From the NCBI GenBank assembly GCA_964548365.1, contig CAZJRD010000097.1, forward strand, positions 1 to 8,853: DNA of 8,853 nt, read 5' to 3'. Origin of the DNA: B46-G9 sp964548365 (GTDB lineage Bacteria; Desulfobacterota; DSM-4660; Desulfatiglandales; Desulfatiglandaceae). The position numbers were made by a program, and so were the translations under genes. A model generated the notes under the pieces. The model saw nothing but the letters and a program-made list of their open reading frames with translations. It was not told the origin of the DNA and did not search any database. Of this stretch, positions 1 to 5,813 are shown piece by piece; position 1 is the first letter of the stretch; every line of letters begins with the position of its first letter.

Positions 1-34
1 AGTGTCTCCATGAGTGGATTCCAGAAATTTGTGG

Positions 35-445
35 TCATGACAATACCTTTCCTCCAGATTTTTTGCGATACACAGTCAAATGGCTAACGCACGCGAGGGA
101 CAAGAAAGCCAGACAAAGGGATAGTGCGATCATGTTTTCTTTCAGAATTGGTGAGAAAAAGAGAAAGAAATCTTTATCATTTACTAACACAGGAAAGCTG
201 GAAACGCAAAATGGAATGGCAAAAAACCGAAATGTTTGCCATTTATTTGGGGTATTCACCATACCTTTGATCGAGCAAAATGCGTTGATGTTTAATACGA
301 ATCCAACGAGAAGGGCGATACCCAGCGACCGGACCCAAAGTTCGACATCCGGCTCAAAGTATTTGTAGACAAAATAGAGATACCAGAGGAGGTAGCACCA
401 AAGCACTTTTATACCGAGAGATAGATTAGATAAATACCTAACCAT
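35..445 (-). CDS. Small conserved-type integral membrane protein, unknown function
   Basis: A 136-residue protein with about four hydrophobic stretches (residues ~13-29, 38-55, 72-88 and 103-122) and a basic C-terminal tail (YRKKSGGK), so an inner-membrane protein is likely. The middle carries a run like KWQTFRFFAIPFCVSSF, which I recall from a small uncharacterised membrane protein scattered through proteobacteria; that likeness is from memory and gives no function. No signal peptide or catalytic motif is visible. The ATG at 445 is the only good start in frame, but its upstream region (GGATAGGGCGACATC) has a weak ribosome binding site, unlike the strong AGGAGG sites of the genes upstream. 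It is 242 bases downstream of the acyl-CoA dehydrogenase, is more AT-rich than that block, and is probably a separate transcription unit. Confidence 0.7.
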   Translation of the reverse strand: MVRYLSNLSLGIKVLWCYLLWYLYFVYKYFEPDVELWVRSLGIALLVGFVLNINAFCSIKGMVNTPNKWQTFRFFAIPFCVSSFPVLVNDKDFFLFFSPILKENMIALSLCLAFLSLACVSHLTVYRKKSGGKVLS

Positions 446-687
446 GATGTCGCCCTATCCGTAAAATTCTCGTACCTGTTTCAATTCTCATTTCGCGAAA
501 AATCTTAGTCTTTTCGAACGGTTCGGTAGTGTCAAGAACTTTATGCAAAACCAACAGCCATAGCAGGCTTTTGGATAAGCTGACCGGAACAAAGCAGAGA
601 GAAGCAGACACAAAGAACAGCAGGGGTTTCCATGTACCCTCACCGAAATACCTGGAGGCCCCTGAGTTTGCTCGGGCAGATCCCTTC
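446..687. other. Non-coding spacer between the acyl-CoA dehydrogenase and the membrane protein
   Basis: No ORF with a credible start and ribosome binding site lies here. A minus-strand frame is open across it but only as the tail of a shadow of the acyl-CoA dehydrogenase. Two things can be seen: a short perfect inverted repeat CGAAC-G-GTTCG at 515-525, and a TTGACA on the minus strand at 535-530 that could serve as a -35 element for the membrane protein. The 17-base-spaced -10 (AAGACT) is poor and the better TAAGAT is 22 bases away, so a promoter is only possible. No hairpin followed by a T-run was found that would end the upstream operon. The stretch around 527-560 (GTAGTGTCAAGAACTTTATG) has the look of an insertion-sequence end, unproven. 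Confidence 0.5.
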
Positions 688-1896
688 TTACACAACGTAG
701 TCGTAATACCCGCGAATAATGCGATATCGAGCAATCTGCTGTCCACCCAGCCACAACTGGGTGATTTTTGCATCCCGGAGGTATTTCTCCAGATGATACT
801 CGGGTGAAATGCCGTTGGAGCCCATGAGTTCCGCTGCCTTGTTGGTGACCCAGACGGCCATATCCGAAGCAAAGCTCCTGGTGATGCTTGCCTTGGAGAC
901 CATTGCATCCCCGAAAGGAGGGCCATAGACGTCCGGATGATCCAGCATCCAGGTGAGATTATAGACTGCGCCTCGGGTCATTTCTATCCGAATTGCCATA
1001 TCCGCGAGTATCCCGGCAGCCATGCTCCATTCCCTGACCGGTTTTCCCCAGCTTTTCCGTTCTTTGGTATACTCCAGGACAATATCAAAAGCGGCCTGAG
1101 CAACCCCCAGAGAAATGGTGGACGAATGCCACTGGGCACCGCAGTCCGCAGCGAAATGATAGAAATGGGCATCATGACCAGGACCGGCCAACCGGTATTC
1201 CTTTGGAACCCGGACGTTATCATAGAATATGCTTCCATTGATAGAGGTCTTGAACCCCATCTTTGCCTCCGGCTTTCCGAAGGAGAGGCCTTCTACATCA
1301 TGCGGAACGTATATCAAGGCAACACCCTCGTCGCCGGCGTCAGGATCCGTGGTGCAGACCGTCAAATAAACGCTGGCAATGCCGGCGTGGGTTGGCCAGG
1401 ATTTGGTCCCATTGATTACCCACTCATCCCCGTCCAGTTTTGCCCGTGTTGCGATCCCCCTTCCTTTCAGTATCGGGTTTTCAGTGTCAGCGCCACCGGT
1501 AGCATCAGTCATGGATATACAGGCGTAGTTTACCTCATCCCCACAAAAGGCCGGGACAAATTTGTCAAGCACGGCCTTATTTCCTGCGTGGATGGCAGGG
1601 GCGAGAATGATACCGGCATTGATCCCCACCGTTAAGCTGATGCCCGCATCTCCCTTGGCAAGCTCCTCACAGATAATGCCCAAATTCATCATGGACCCGC
1701 CTCCGCCCCCACCATATTCTGTGGGATAGCCGGCCTTCTGAATGCCAAGTTCGACGAGCTTATTATGGACACTTTCAACCAGGCTGTAATCTTCCTCCAT
1801 TTTCTCTCTTATGGGCATGATCTCTTTTTCCACAAATTTTCGGATCATGTCGCGTATGGCCTTTTGCTCTTCGGTAAACAGATGCTCCAGCTGCAT
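688..1896 (-). CDS. Acyl-CoA dehydrogenase family flavoprotein with non-canonical active site
   Basis: A 402-residue protein, usual length for the family, of the FAD enzymes that introduce a double bond into acyl-CoA thioesters in the cytoplasm and pass electrons to ETF. N-terminal helical domain ~1-120 (LFTEEQKAIRDMIRKFVEKE), beta domain ~121-235 with FAD/substrate motif MTDATGGAD (129-137) and WVINGTKSWPTHAG (159-172), C-terminal helical domain with YTKERKSWGKP (276-286) and LEKYLRDAKI (369-378). The catalytic Glu normally found in the motif IYEGTSQI is replaced: the aligned residues are LWLGGQQI (381-388), giving Leu383. The alternative Glu position of isovaleryl-CoA dehydrogenase, in the helix before LGVAQAAF, aligns with Ala254. 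It also has a six-glycine loop (62-67). AGGAGG lies 5 bases before the ATG. It follows the HapK-like gene after 65 bases and is the last gene of the run. Substrate unknown; it may use another base, or bind rather than oxidise. Confidence 0.93.
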   Translation of the reverse strand: MQLEHLFTEEQKAIRDMIRKFVEKEIMPIREKMEEDYSLVESVHNKLVELGIQKAGYPTEYGGGGGGSMMNLGIICEELAKGDAGISLTVGINAGIILAPAIHAGNKAVLDKFVPAFCGDEVNYACISMTDATGGADTENPILKGRGIATRAKLDGDEWVINGTKSWPTHAGIASVYLTVCTTDPDAGDEGVALIYVPHDVEGLSFGKPEAKMGFKTSINGSIFYDNVRVPKEYRLAGPGHDAHFYHFAADCGAQWHSSTISLGVAQAAFDIVLEYTKERKSWGKPVREWSMAAGILADMAIRIEMTRGAVYNLTWMLDHPDVYGPPFGDAMVSKASITRSFASDMAVWVTNKAAELMGSNGISPEYHLEKYLRDAKITQLWLGGQQIARYRIIRGYYDYVV

Positions 1897-1961
1897 GCTC
1901 TCCTCCTTTCAACATTCCTCTCTTGCAAGGACAGGTCTCTATGAACCCCCTTTCTTTCTCA

Positions 1962-2321
1962 TTACTTGCTCTCCCCGTAGTAAGCCTCTTCTCCTCCGAG
2001 CACATAAAAGTCCGCAACCCATTTGGAAAACCATTGTGGAAAGAATTCTTCCTTAAAGGCCTTGCTCTCCCTGTCTTTATTCCAGTTTTCAAGGTTGTCA
2101 ATGTCCAAAATCCCGATGTAGGTAAAAGGCGATTTGGTTGGCTCAGGAGGGATGCCCTCCTTGCCGTTTCCCTTGATCCCTCCGAGCATCTTCACCAGTG
2201 TAAAACTCTTGGACGAACTCAGTCCAAGCAGGATAGGGCCTTTGTAGTCCTCACACCATTTCTTGTAGTCCTCATCCGTCACATCGTCACGCAGGTTATA
2301 CAGAATGATTTCTTTTGCCAT
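1962..2321 (-). CDS. REDY/HapK-like small protein, probable dimeric alpha-beta barrel
   Basis: A 119-residue soluble protein. The start is the ATG at 2321, not an in-frame upstream codon, because GGAGGAG/AGGAGG lies 8 bases before it. It opens with a strand (KEIILYNLRD), then an acidic helix (TDEDYKKWCEDYKG), has a Pro-rich turn followed by SPFTYIGILDIDNLENW (~64-80), a charged helix (KDRESKAFKEEFFPQW) and a closing strand with an aromatic tail (ADFYVLGGEEAYYG). This order matches the ferredoxin-like half-barrels of the EthD/ABM superfamily, and the strand plus DIxxLExW pattern resembles REDY-like HapK proteins first named in prodigiosin-type clusters. That assignment is pattern recognition from memory. 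Lying between the AOR and the acyl-CoA dehydrogenase, it is likely co-expressed with them; a role as small isomerase, cyclase helper or substrate binder is conceivable but not shown. No signal peptide or membrane segment. Confidence 0.65.
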   Translation of the reverse strand: MAKEIILYNLRDDVTDEDYKKWCEDYKGPILLGLSSSKSFTLVKMLGGIKGNGKEGIPPEPTKSPFTYIGILDIDNLENWNKDRESKAFKEEFFPQWFSKWVADFYVLGGEEAYYGESK

Positions 2322-2366
2322 TTTTTTCTCCTCCTTCTTTTGTGTTACCATTTGGTTTGCTACCGG

Positions 2367-2390
2367 ATTTTCTCAACCGATTGAGGAAAT
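2367..2390. repeat. Near-perfect palindrome in the AOR/HapK spacer
   Basis: The 117-base gap between the AOR stop and the HapK-like start contains the inverted repeat ATTT-T-CTCAA-CCGA-TTGAG-G-AAAT: five base pairs, one mismatched pair, then four more, around a 4-base loop. It sits about 45 bases before the HapK-like start codon. It lacks a T-run on the minus strand, so it is not a classic terminator; it could be a weak RNA hairpin, a processing site or an operator. The rest of this gap shows nothing I can name. Confidence 0.4.
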
Positions 2391-2438
2391 ACAGCAGCTC
2401 TGGCGGCCGTTTTTCCTTATTCCCGGCTTCAGCATTCG

Positions 2439-4313
2439 CTACAAAACCAGTTGGTCGACCACATATCCGAGCCCCAGCTCTTCGAGTTTTTCACTTGTCG
2501 GTGCACCGGTCTCGATATTCCACCCCCTTTCGGTGTAGTATTCATCCAGCATCTGGTTGAGTTCGTCTTTACTGATGAAGTGGCCCTTGGCGGCTCCACC
2601 CGGCAAAGGTTCGGTGAGTAACCTTTCGGGCAGAGTATCATCGGCACGGGTGAAACCTTCCCGCACGTTGAAGGCACGGGCCAGGTTATTGATTCGCTCG
2701 CCAGCCTGCATAATGTCATCAGGCGTATAAACAAGACCTGTGACTGCTTCCAGGAGGTCGGCGGTATTTTGGGTGGCGATTCCTGCGACCGCCATGTCCA
2801 GGAGGAAGGCACACATTGTGGGGGCGTCGGTGGTTGCCGTCCGAACATCCTGGTTCCACTTGGTAAGCTTGCCTTTCCCTTCCACGGCGAACCTGTCCAC
2901 TTCATGGGGAACCGGAATACCAAAGATCTCCTGAAAGGCGTACCCGCGGTTGTGATCTGCACCCGTATAGGCTGTAGCATAGTTGAGCCCATGGGCTTTC
3001 GCTCCTCGCACATCATAGGCGGGGAGTTCAAGGCCTTTCACATGCATGGCATATTTGTCAGACCCTTTTCCGATTTTTTCGGCCGCGGCCTTTGCTCCAT
3101 CTGCCAGGAGATCGCCAATTCCTTCGCGAAAGGCCATCTGCTTGAGGATCGTAACCATAGCTTCATCGTTGCCGAAATTGAGTTCAAGCCCACCGGTATC
3201 CTCCTTCGTCAGGATACCTTTTTCATAGAGTTCCATGGCAAATGCGATGGCCACCCCAGACGAAATGGTGTCCAATCCCAATTCGTCGGCCAAACGATCC
3301 GCAGCTATGATAGCATCCATATTCTCGACCCCTGTGACCCCACCATAGGAATACATGGTCTCGTACTCGGGGCCCTCGCTCAGTATTCCTGCGTAGGACC
3401 CTGTTTTTGCCAGTTTCAGCTGGCTGCAGCCCACTGGGCACCCGTAACAATGTTCCTTGCCCACATTGCGCGTCATCTGGACATCAACGCCGATTTTGTC
3501 TGCAGGTGCATATTGGCCGGTTTCTGTATAGTTTTTGGTCGGGAAGATACCGGTCGCGCATGTGTGGTCTACCACCATGGGGGTACCGATCTTGGCAAAG
3601 GCCGGGTACAGTACATGGCTTTCCTTCATGGCCTTGGTGAATGCCCCTTTGGCTGCCTTGAGCTTTTCCTTGTCAGCCACCTGCACTTTTCCGGTCCCCC
3701 GGATCGCAATGGCCTTGAGATTCTTGGACCCCATGACGGCCCCCAGACCCTTCCGCCCCACGGCCCTCCATTCGTTAATGATGGAGGCGATTTTGATCTG
3801 GTTCTCCCCGGCCGGTCCGATACACGCAATCCTGACGTTCTGATCATTCAGCTCATTCTTGATGATCTGCTGGGTATCCGTGGTCTTCATCCCCCAGACC
3901 TTCTTGGCGCTTCGAAACTTGACATCCCCGTTCTTGATCCAGACATAGGTGGGCTTCTCCGCCTTCCCCTCTACGATCAGGGCATCGTAGCCCGCAAATT
4001 TCAGTTCAACCGGAAAATAACCTCCTGTCAGGGCCATTCCCACAGCACCCGTCAGGGGTGATTTCGCGGTGACGGCCATCCGGCTGGCGCAGGGGACAGA
4101 CGTCCCGGAAAGGGGGCCTGAGACGAAAATGAGTTTATTTTCGGGTCCCAGGGGATCTGCGCCTCCTTTGACTTCATCGAAAAGATACTTGATCCCGAAT
4201 CCCGCACCCCCGATAAAGTCCTGGGCCACTTGCAGGGGCAGTTCCTCTTCCTTTGCGGTTTGTTCCGACAGGTTAATCCGCAAAACCTTACCAATATATC
4301 CTCCCTGGTACAT
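2439..4313 (-). CDS. aor: Aldehyde:ferredoxin oxidoreductase family tungsten/molybdenum enzyme
   Basis: A 624-residue cytoplasmic enzyme of the AOR family, which reversibly oxidises aldehydes to carboxylic acids with a bis-pyranopterin tungsten (or Mo) centre and one 4Fe-4S cluster, using ferredoxin. The start is the ATG at 4313 (AGGAGG 6 bases upstream, then the typical GGYIGKVLRINLS opening); the frame is open further upstream but without a site. Domain 1 (~1-210) has the pterin-binding pieces GGAGFG (35-40) and SVPCASRMAV. Cluster ligands are all present: Cys289, Cys292, Cys296 (HCYGCPVGC) and Cys501 (DAPTMC). The pterin motif DELGLD (343-348) and residues like Glu313 and His454 match positions known to matter in the Pyrococcus enzyme (from memory). 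No separate AorA-type ferredoxin or NADH subunit adjoins it. It lies 68 bases after the SDR gene. A BamB-like or specialised aryl-aldehyde role cannot be excluded; the family call is secure, the substrate is not. Confidence 0.95.
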   Translation of the reverse strand: MYQGGYIGKVLRINLSEQTAKEEELPLQVAQDFIGGAGFGIKYLFDEVKGGADPLGPENKLIFVSGPLSGTSVPCASRMAVTAKSPLTGAVGMALTGGYFPVELKFAGYDALIVEGKAEKPTYVWIKNGDVKFRSAKKVWGMKTTDTQQIIKNELNDQNVRIACIGPAGENQIKIASIINEWRAVGRKGLGAVMGSKNLKAIAIRGTGKVQVADKEKLKAAKGAFTKAMKESHVLYPAFAKIGTPMVVDHTCATGIFPTKNYTETGQYAPADKIGVDVQMTRNVGKEHCYGCPVGCSQLKLAKTGSYAGILSEGPEYETMYSYGGVTGVENMDAIIAADRLADELGLDTISSGVAIAFAMELYEKGILTKEDTGGLELNFGNDEAMVTILKQMAFREGIGDLLADGAKAAAEKIGKGSDKYAMHVKGLELPAYDVRGAKAHGLNYATAYTGADHNRGYAFQEIFGIPVPHEVDRFAVEGKGKLTKWNQDVRTATTDAPTMCAFLLDMAVAGIATQNTADLLEAVTGLVYTPDDIMQAGERINNLARAFNVREGFTRADDTLPERLLTEPLPGGAAKGHFISKDELNQMLDEYYTERGWNIETGAPTSEKLEELGLGYVVDQLVL

Positions 4314-4381
4314 GCGTTTCCTCCTTTCTTGATGTACTAGTTTAACAGCTTGAAAACCGATTTGATTACGTATTGCAGGTG

Positions 4382-5170
4382 CTAAACATGTCCGTGTATA
4401 TTGCACAACAGGTGTTGATTCATGCCACCATCGCAGGGAATATTGGCTCCCTTGAGCCATCCGCTGCCGTCACTGCACAGAAAGGCAATCACCGGCGCGA
4501 TGTCTTCCGGCCGTCCTGGACGATCCATGATTTTCATGTCTTCCTCGGCGCGCTCGCCAAGGGTTTCCAGAAAGTCAGGGAGGATCGGCGTTTCCACCGG
4601 GCCGGGGCTGATACAATTCATCCGGATTCCTCGATCGCGCCAGGTCCACCGGTTCATCATGGTCCAAACGATGAGTGTCTCTTTTGAGTAAAAATAGGAG
4701 CGTCCACCTTCTTGTGCTACACCCTGTTCCTCACAGAGTGCCTCTACTCCATTGAAGTCCCTCAATGCAATCAATGCCTTAATCTGCTCGCCGGCCTGTG
4801 GCCAGCCGAATCCAGCAAGAGAGGCCACATTAACGATGGATGCATTGTCATTCAACTTGTCTATCATCAGCTCTGTAAAATGCCGGAGCCCCAGGAAGTT
4901 GACTTTCAGTACCAGGGTCCGATCTTTTGTAGGCGGCAGGCCCGCAATGTTGCACAAAGCGTCGATCCCGGCGGGAATCGCTTCAACCGTTTCCTTGATA
5001 GCCATGGGATCAGCAAGATCTGCCTTGATATACTGATCCACATTTTCCTGAGGCTCGTTGCGATCAACACCGATAACCTTTGCACCCGCGGCCTTGAGCA
5101 CCTTTGCGGTCTCAGCGCCTATGCCTGAGGCCGCTCCTGTCACCACAATTTTCTTGTTTTCCAAGGACAT
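4382..5170 (-). CDS. NAD-type short-chain dehydrogenase/reductase
   Basis: A 262-residue classical SDR, normal length, with a Rossmann fold throughout. Cofactor motif TGAASGIG at 11-18; Asp36 at the end of the second strand (KVIGVD) suggests NAD(H) rather than NADP(H). The NNAG motif appears as NIAG (74-77), the catalytic triad as Ser117 (NVASLAG), Tyr159 and Lys163 (YFYSK), and PG at 189-190 follows in CISPGPVETP. The insert between Ser and Tyr (~120-158) and the overall pattern recall the 3-alpha-hydroxysteroid / coniferyl-alcohol dehydrogenase subgroup. It would oxidise a secondary or aromatic alcohol or reduce the matching carbonyl. AAAGGAC lies 8 bases before the ATG. It follows the small ORF after 49 bases and precedes the AOR by 68, so an alcohol-aldehyde-acid sequence with the AOR is plausible but inferred. 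The C-terminus has an unusual Cys/His end (CNIHGHV). Confidence 0.93.
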   Translation of the reverse strand: MSLENKKIVVTGAASGIGAETAKVLKAAGAKVIGVDRNEPQENVDQYIKADLADPMAIKETVEAIPAGIDALCNIAGLPPTKDRTLVLKVNFLGLRHFTELMIDKLNDNASIVNVASLAGFGWPQAGEQIKALIALRDFNGVEALCEEQGVAQEGGRSYFYSKETLIVWTMMNRWTWRDRGIRMNCISPGPVETPILPDFLETLGERAEEDMKIMDRPGRPEDIAPVIAFLCSDGSGWLKGANIPCDGGMNQHLLCNIHGHV

Positions 5171-5219
5171 CTTTTTTGTCCTTTCATCTGTTGGTTGGGA
5201 TTATTGAATACCAGACTCT

Positions 5220-5324
5220 CTAACTTACCGTTTCACCAGGCAAGATAATGCCTATTGCCTCATCGCCATTTGGGGTGATGGAGATCTCTGCGGGTGCCAT
5301 CTGAGCACCAAGAAGGGAGCCCAT
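5220..5324 (-). CDS. Candidate 34-residue small protein coupled to the MoaD-like gene
   Basis: ATG at 5324 begins one base after the TGA of the MoaD-like gene (TGA-G-ATG), and AGGAGGT, which also encodes the Gly-Gly end of MoaD, lies 5 bases before it: ideal spacing for translational coupling. The peptide opens MGSLLGAQMAPAEISITPNG, continues DEAIGIILPGETVS and stops at TAG. It has no signal peptide, cysteines or transmembrane segment. I recognise no family. Its end (NGDEAIGIILPG) faintly echoes the MoaD end (DGDEVLILPP), which may be chance. It fills most of the gap between MoaD and the SDR. Either a real small accessory protein or the remnant of a longer gene; the ribosome binding site and coupling are the main support. 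Confidence 0.5.
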   Translation of the reverse strand: MGSLLGAQMAPAEISITPNGDEAIGIILPGETVS

Positions 5325-5325
5325 C

Positions 5326-5616
5326 TCAACCTCCTGCGACGGGCGGGAGGATCAGGACTTCGTCACCGTCGGCCAGTTCGGTTCGAATGCCGTTCAGGAA
5401 AGCGATTGCACGGCCGTTTACCATAATCTGGATGTGTGAAAGAACTTCATGGCTGTCTGGTTCGAATAGGAGGGATGACAGTTCTTCTCCCCAGGACTTT
5501 ACCATCTCCTCAAGAAGATCAGCCACAGTACTCCTCCGCGGAAGAGCAATTTGAACCTCTCTTTTCCCTACGACTTTCTTGATATCCAGAATCGTATGGA
5601 CTGTTACGCTAATCAA
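5326..5616 (-). CDS. moaD: MoaD/ThiS-family ubiquitin-like sulfur carrier
   Basis: A 96-residue protein with the beta-grasp pattern of MoaD: opening strand ISVTVHTILDIKKVVG, strand VQIALPRRSTVADLLEEMV, IMVNGRAIAFLNGIRTEL, the DGDEVLILPPVAGG ending and a free C-terminal Gly95-Gly96, the part that is adenylated and thiocarboxylated by a MoeB-type enzyme. MoaD donates sulfur to the pterin dithiolene of molybdenum and tungsten cofactors. I chose the TTG at 5616 as start because GAGGAA lies 7 bases upstream and the family begins right there; another in-frame TTG at 5691 would add 25 Arg/Pro-rich residues and lacks support, and no ATG is available. Paralogs of MoaD often sit beside AOR genes, which fits the AOR two genes downstream; the IorAB pair upstream also needs a pterin cofactor. 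The partner E1-like enzyme is not in the window. Confidence 0.87.
   Translation of the reverse strand: MISVTVHTILDIKKVVGKREVQIALPRRSTVADLLEEMVKSWGEELSSLLFEPDSHEVLSHIQIMVNGRAIAFLNGIRTELADGDEVLILPPVAGG
5329..5335 (-). promoter_or_regulatory. Ribosome binding site for the small ORF, inside the moaD-like 3' end
   Basis: AGGAGGT overlaps the codons for the terminal Gly-Gly of the MoaD-like protein and sits 5 bases before the ATG at 5324. It is as strong as the sites in front of the AOR, HapK-like and acyl-CoA dehydrogenase genes. Because a Gly-Gly end can be encoded as GGAGGT by chance, the site alone does not prove that the small ORF is translated. Confidence 0.5.
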
Positions 5617-5701
5617 CGGCTTGTTCCTCGGGCGGGGCTGTCGCAGACGAGGCCCGCGGTGGTCAGGGTCAAACCGGAATGACAGGCACAATTGCTTTCA
5701 G

Positions 5702-5719
5702 GGTTGATCTCCGTCAACC
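5702..5719. repeat. 6-bp inverted repeat in the IorB/MoaD spacer
   Basis: GGTTGA-TCTCCG-TCAACC, six perfect base pairs around a 6-base loop, lies about 85 bases before the moaD-like start codon. No T-run follows on the minus strand. With the larger repeat at 5754-5801 it makes this spacer able to form two successive hairpins in the transcript. Confidence 0.4.
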
Positions 5720-5753
5720 TCTACCTGGTGAACACCCAGTGGCAGTCAAGGGG

Positions 5754-5801
5754 GCGCCTGCATCCGGTTAAAGCAGGGGAAGACTTTGGGGATGCAGGCG
5801 C
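5754..5801 (-). terminator. Perfect 12-bp inverted repeat after the IorB-type gene; possible terminator or processing hairpin
   Basis: GCGCCTGCATCC at 5754-5765 is exactly complementary to GGATGCAGGCGC at 5790-5801, with a 24-base loop. It starts about 12 bases after the stop codon of the molybdopterin subunit gene, where an operon-ending or mRNA-stabilising structure is expected. On the minus strand it is followed by CCCCCTTGACTG, not a T-run, so it is not a standard intrinsic terminator. The loop is long. A mRNA 3'-end stabiliser separating IorAB expression from the downstream MoaD-AOR block is equally likely. Confidence 0.5.
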
Positions 5802-5813
5802 GGGGGGGAACCC

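Noticed and set aside
507..535. A sigma-70 promoter for the membrane protein gene (TTGACA at 535-530)
   Set aside because: The hexamer at 17-base spacing matches the -10 consensus at only three positions and the better one is 22 bases away, so it was not listed as a promoter.
438..926. A 162-codon minus-strand frame running from the acyl-CoA dehydrogenase 3' end through the spacer
   Set aside because: It overlaps the dehydrogenase in another frame, has no ribosome binding site, and its hydrophobic part in the spacer does not match any family I know.
937..1635. A 232-codon open frame on the plus strand
   Set aside because: Antisense shadow of the acyl-CoA dehydrogenase gene; the translation shows no domain.
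1775..2101. A 108-codon minus-strand frame bridging the HapK-like and acyl-CoA dehydrogenase genes
   Set aside because: It is a frame shifted from both well-supported genes, is Arg/Lys-rich and has no start signal.
2769..4061. A 430-codon open frame on the plus strand
   Set aside because: It lies wholly within the AOR gene on the opposite strand; the AOR has family motifs and a ribosome binding site, while this frame gives a low-complexity protein without recognisable domains.
5617..5691. Extension of the MoaD-like protein by 25 residues to an upstream TTG
   Set aside because: The added part is Arg/Pro-rich with no MoaD likeness, and the TTG at 5616 has a GAGGAA at proper distance and matches the family start.
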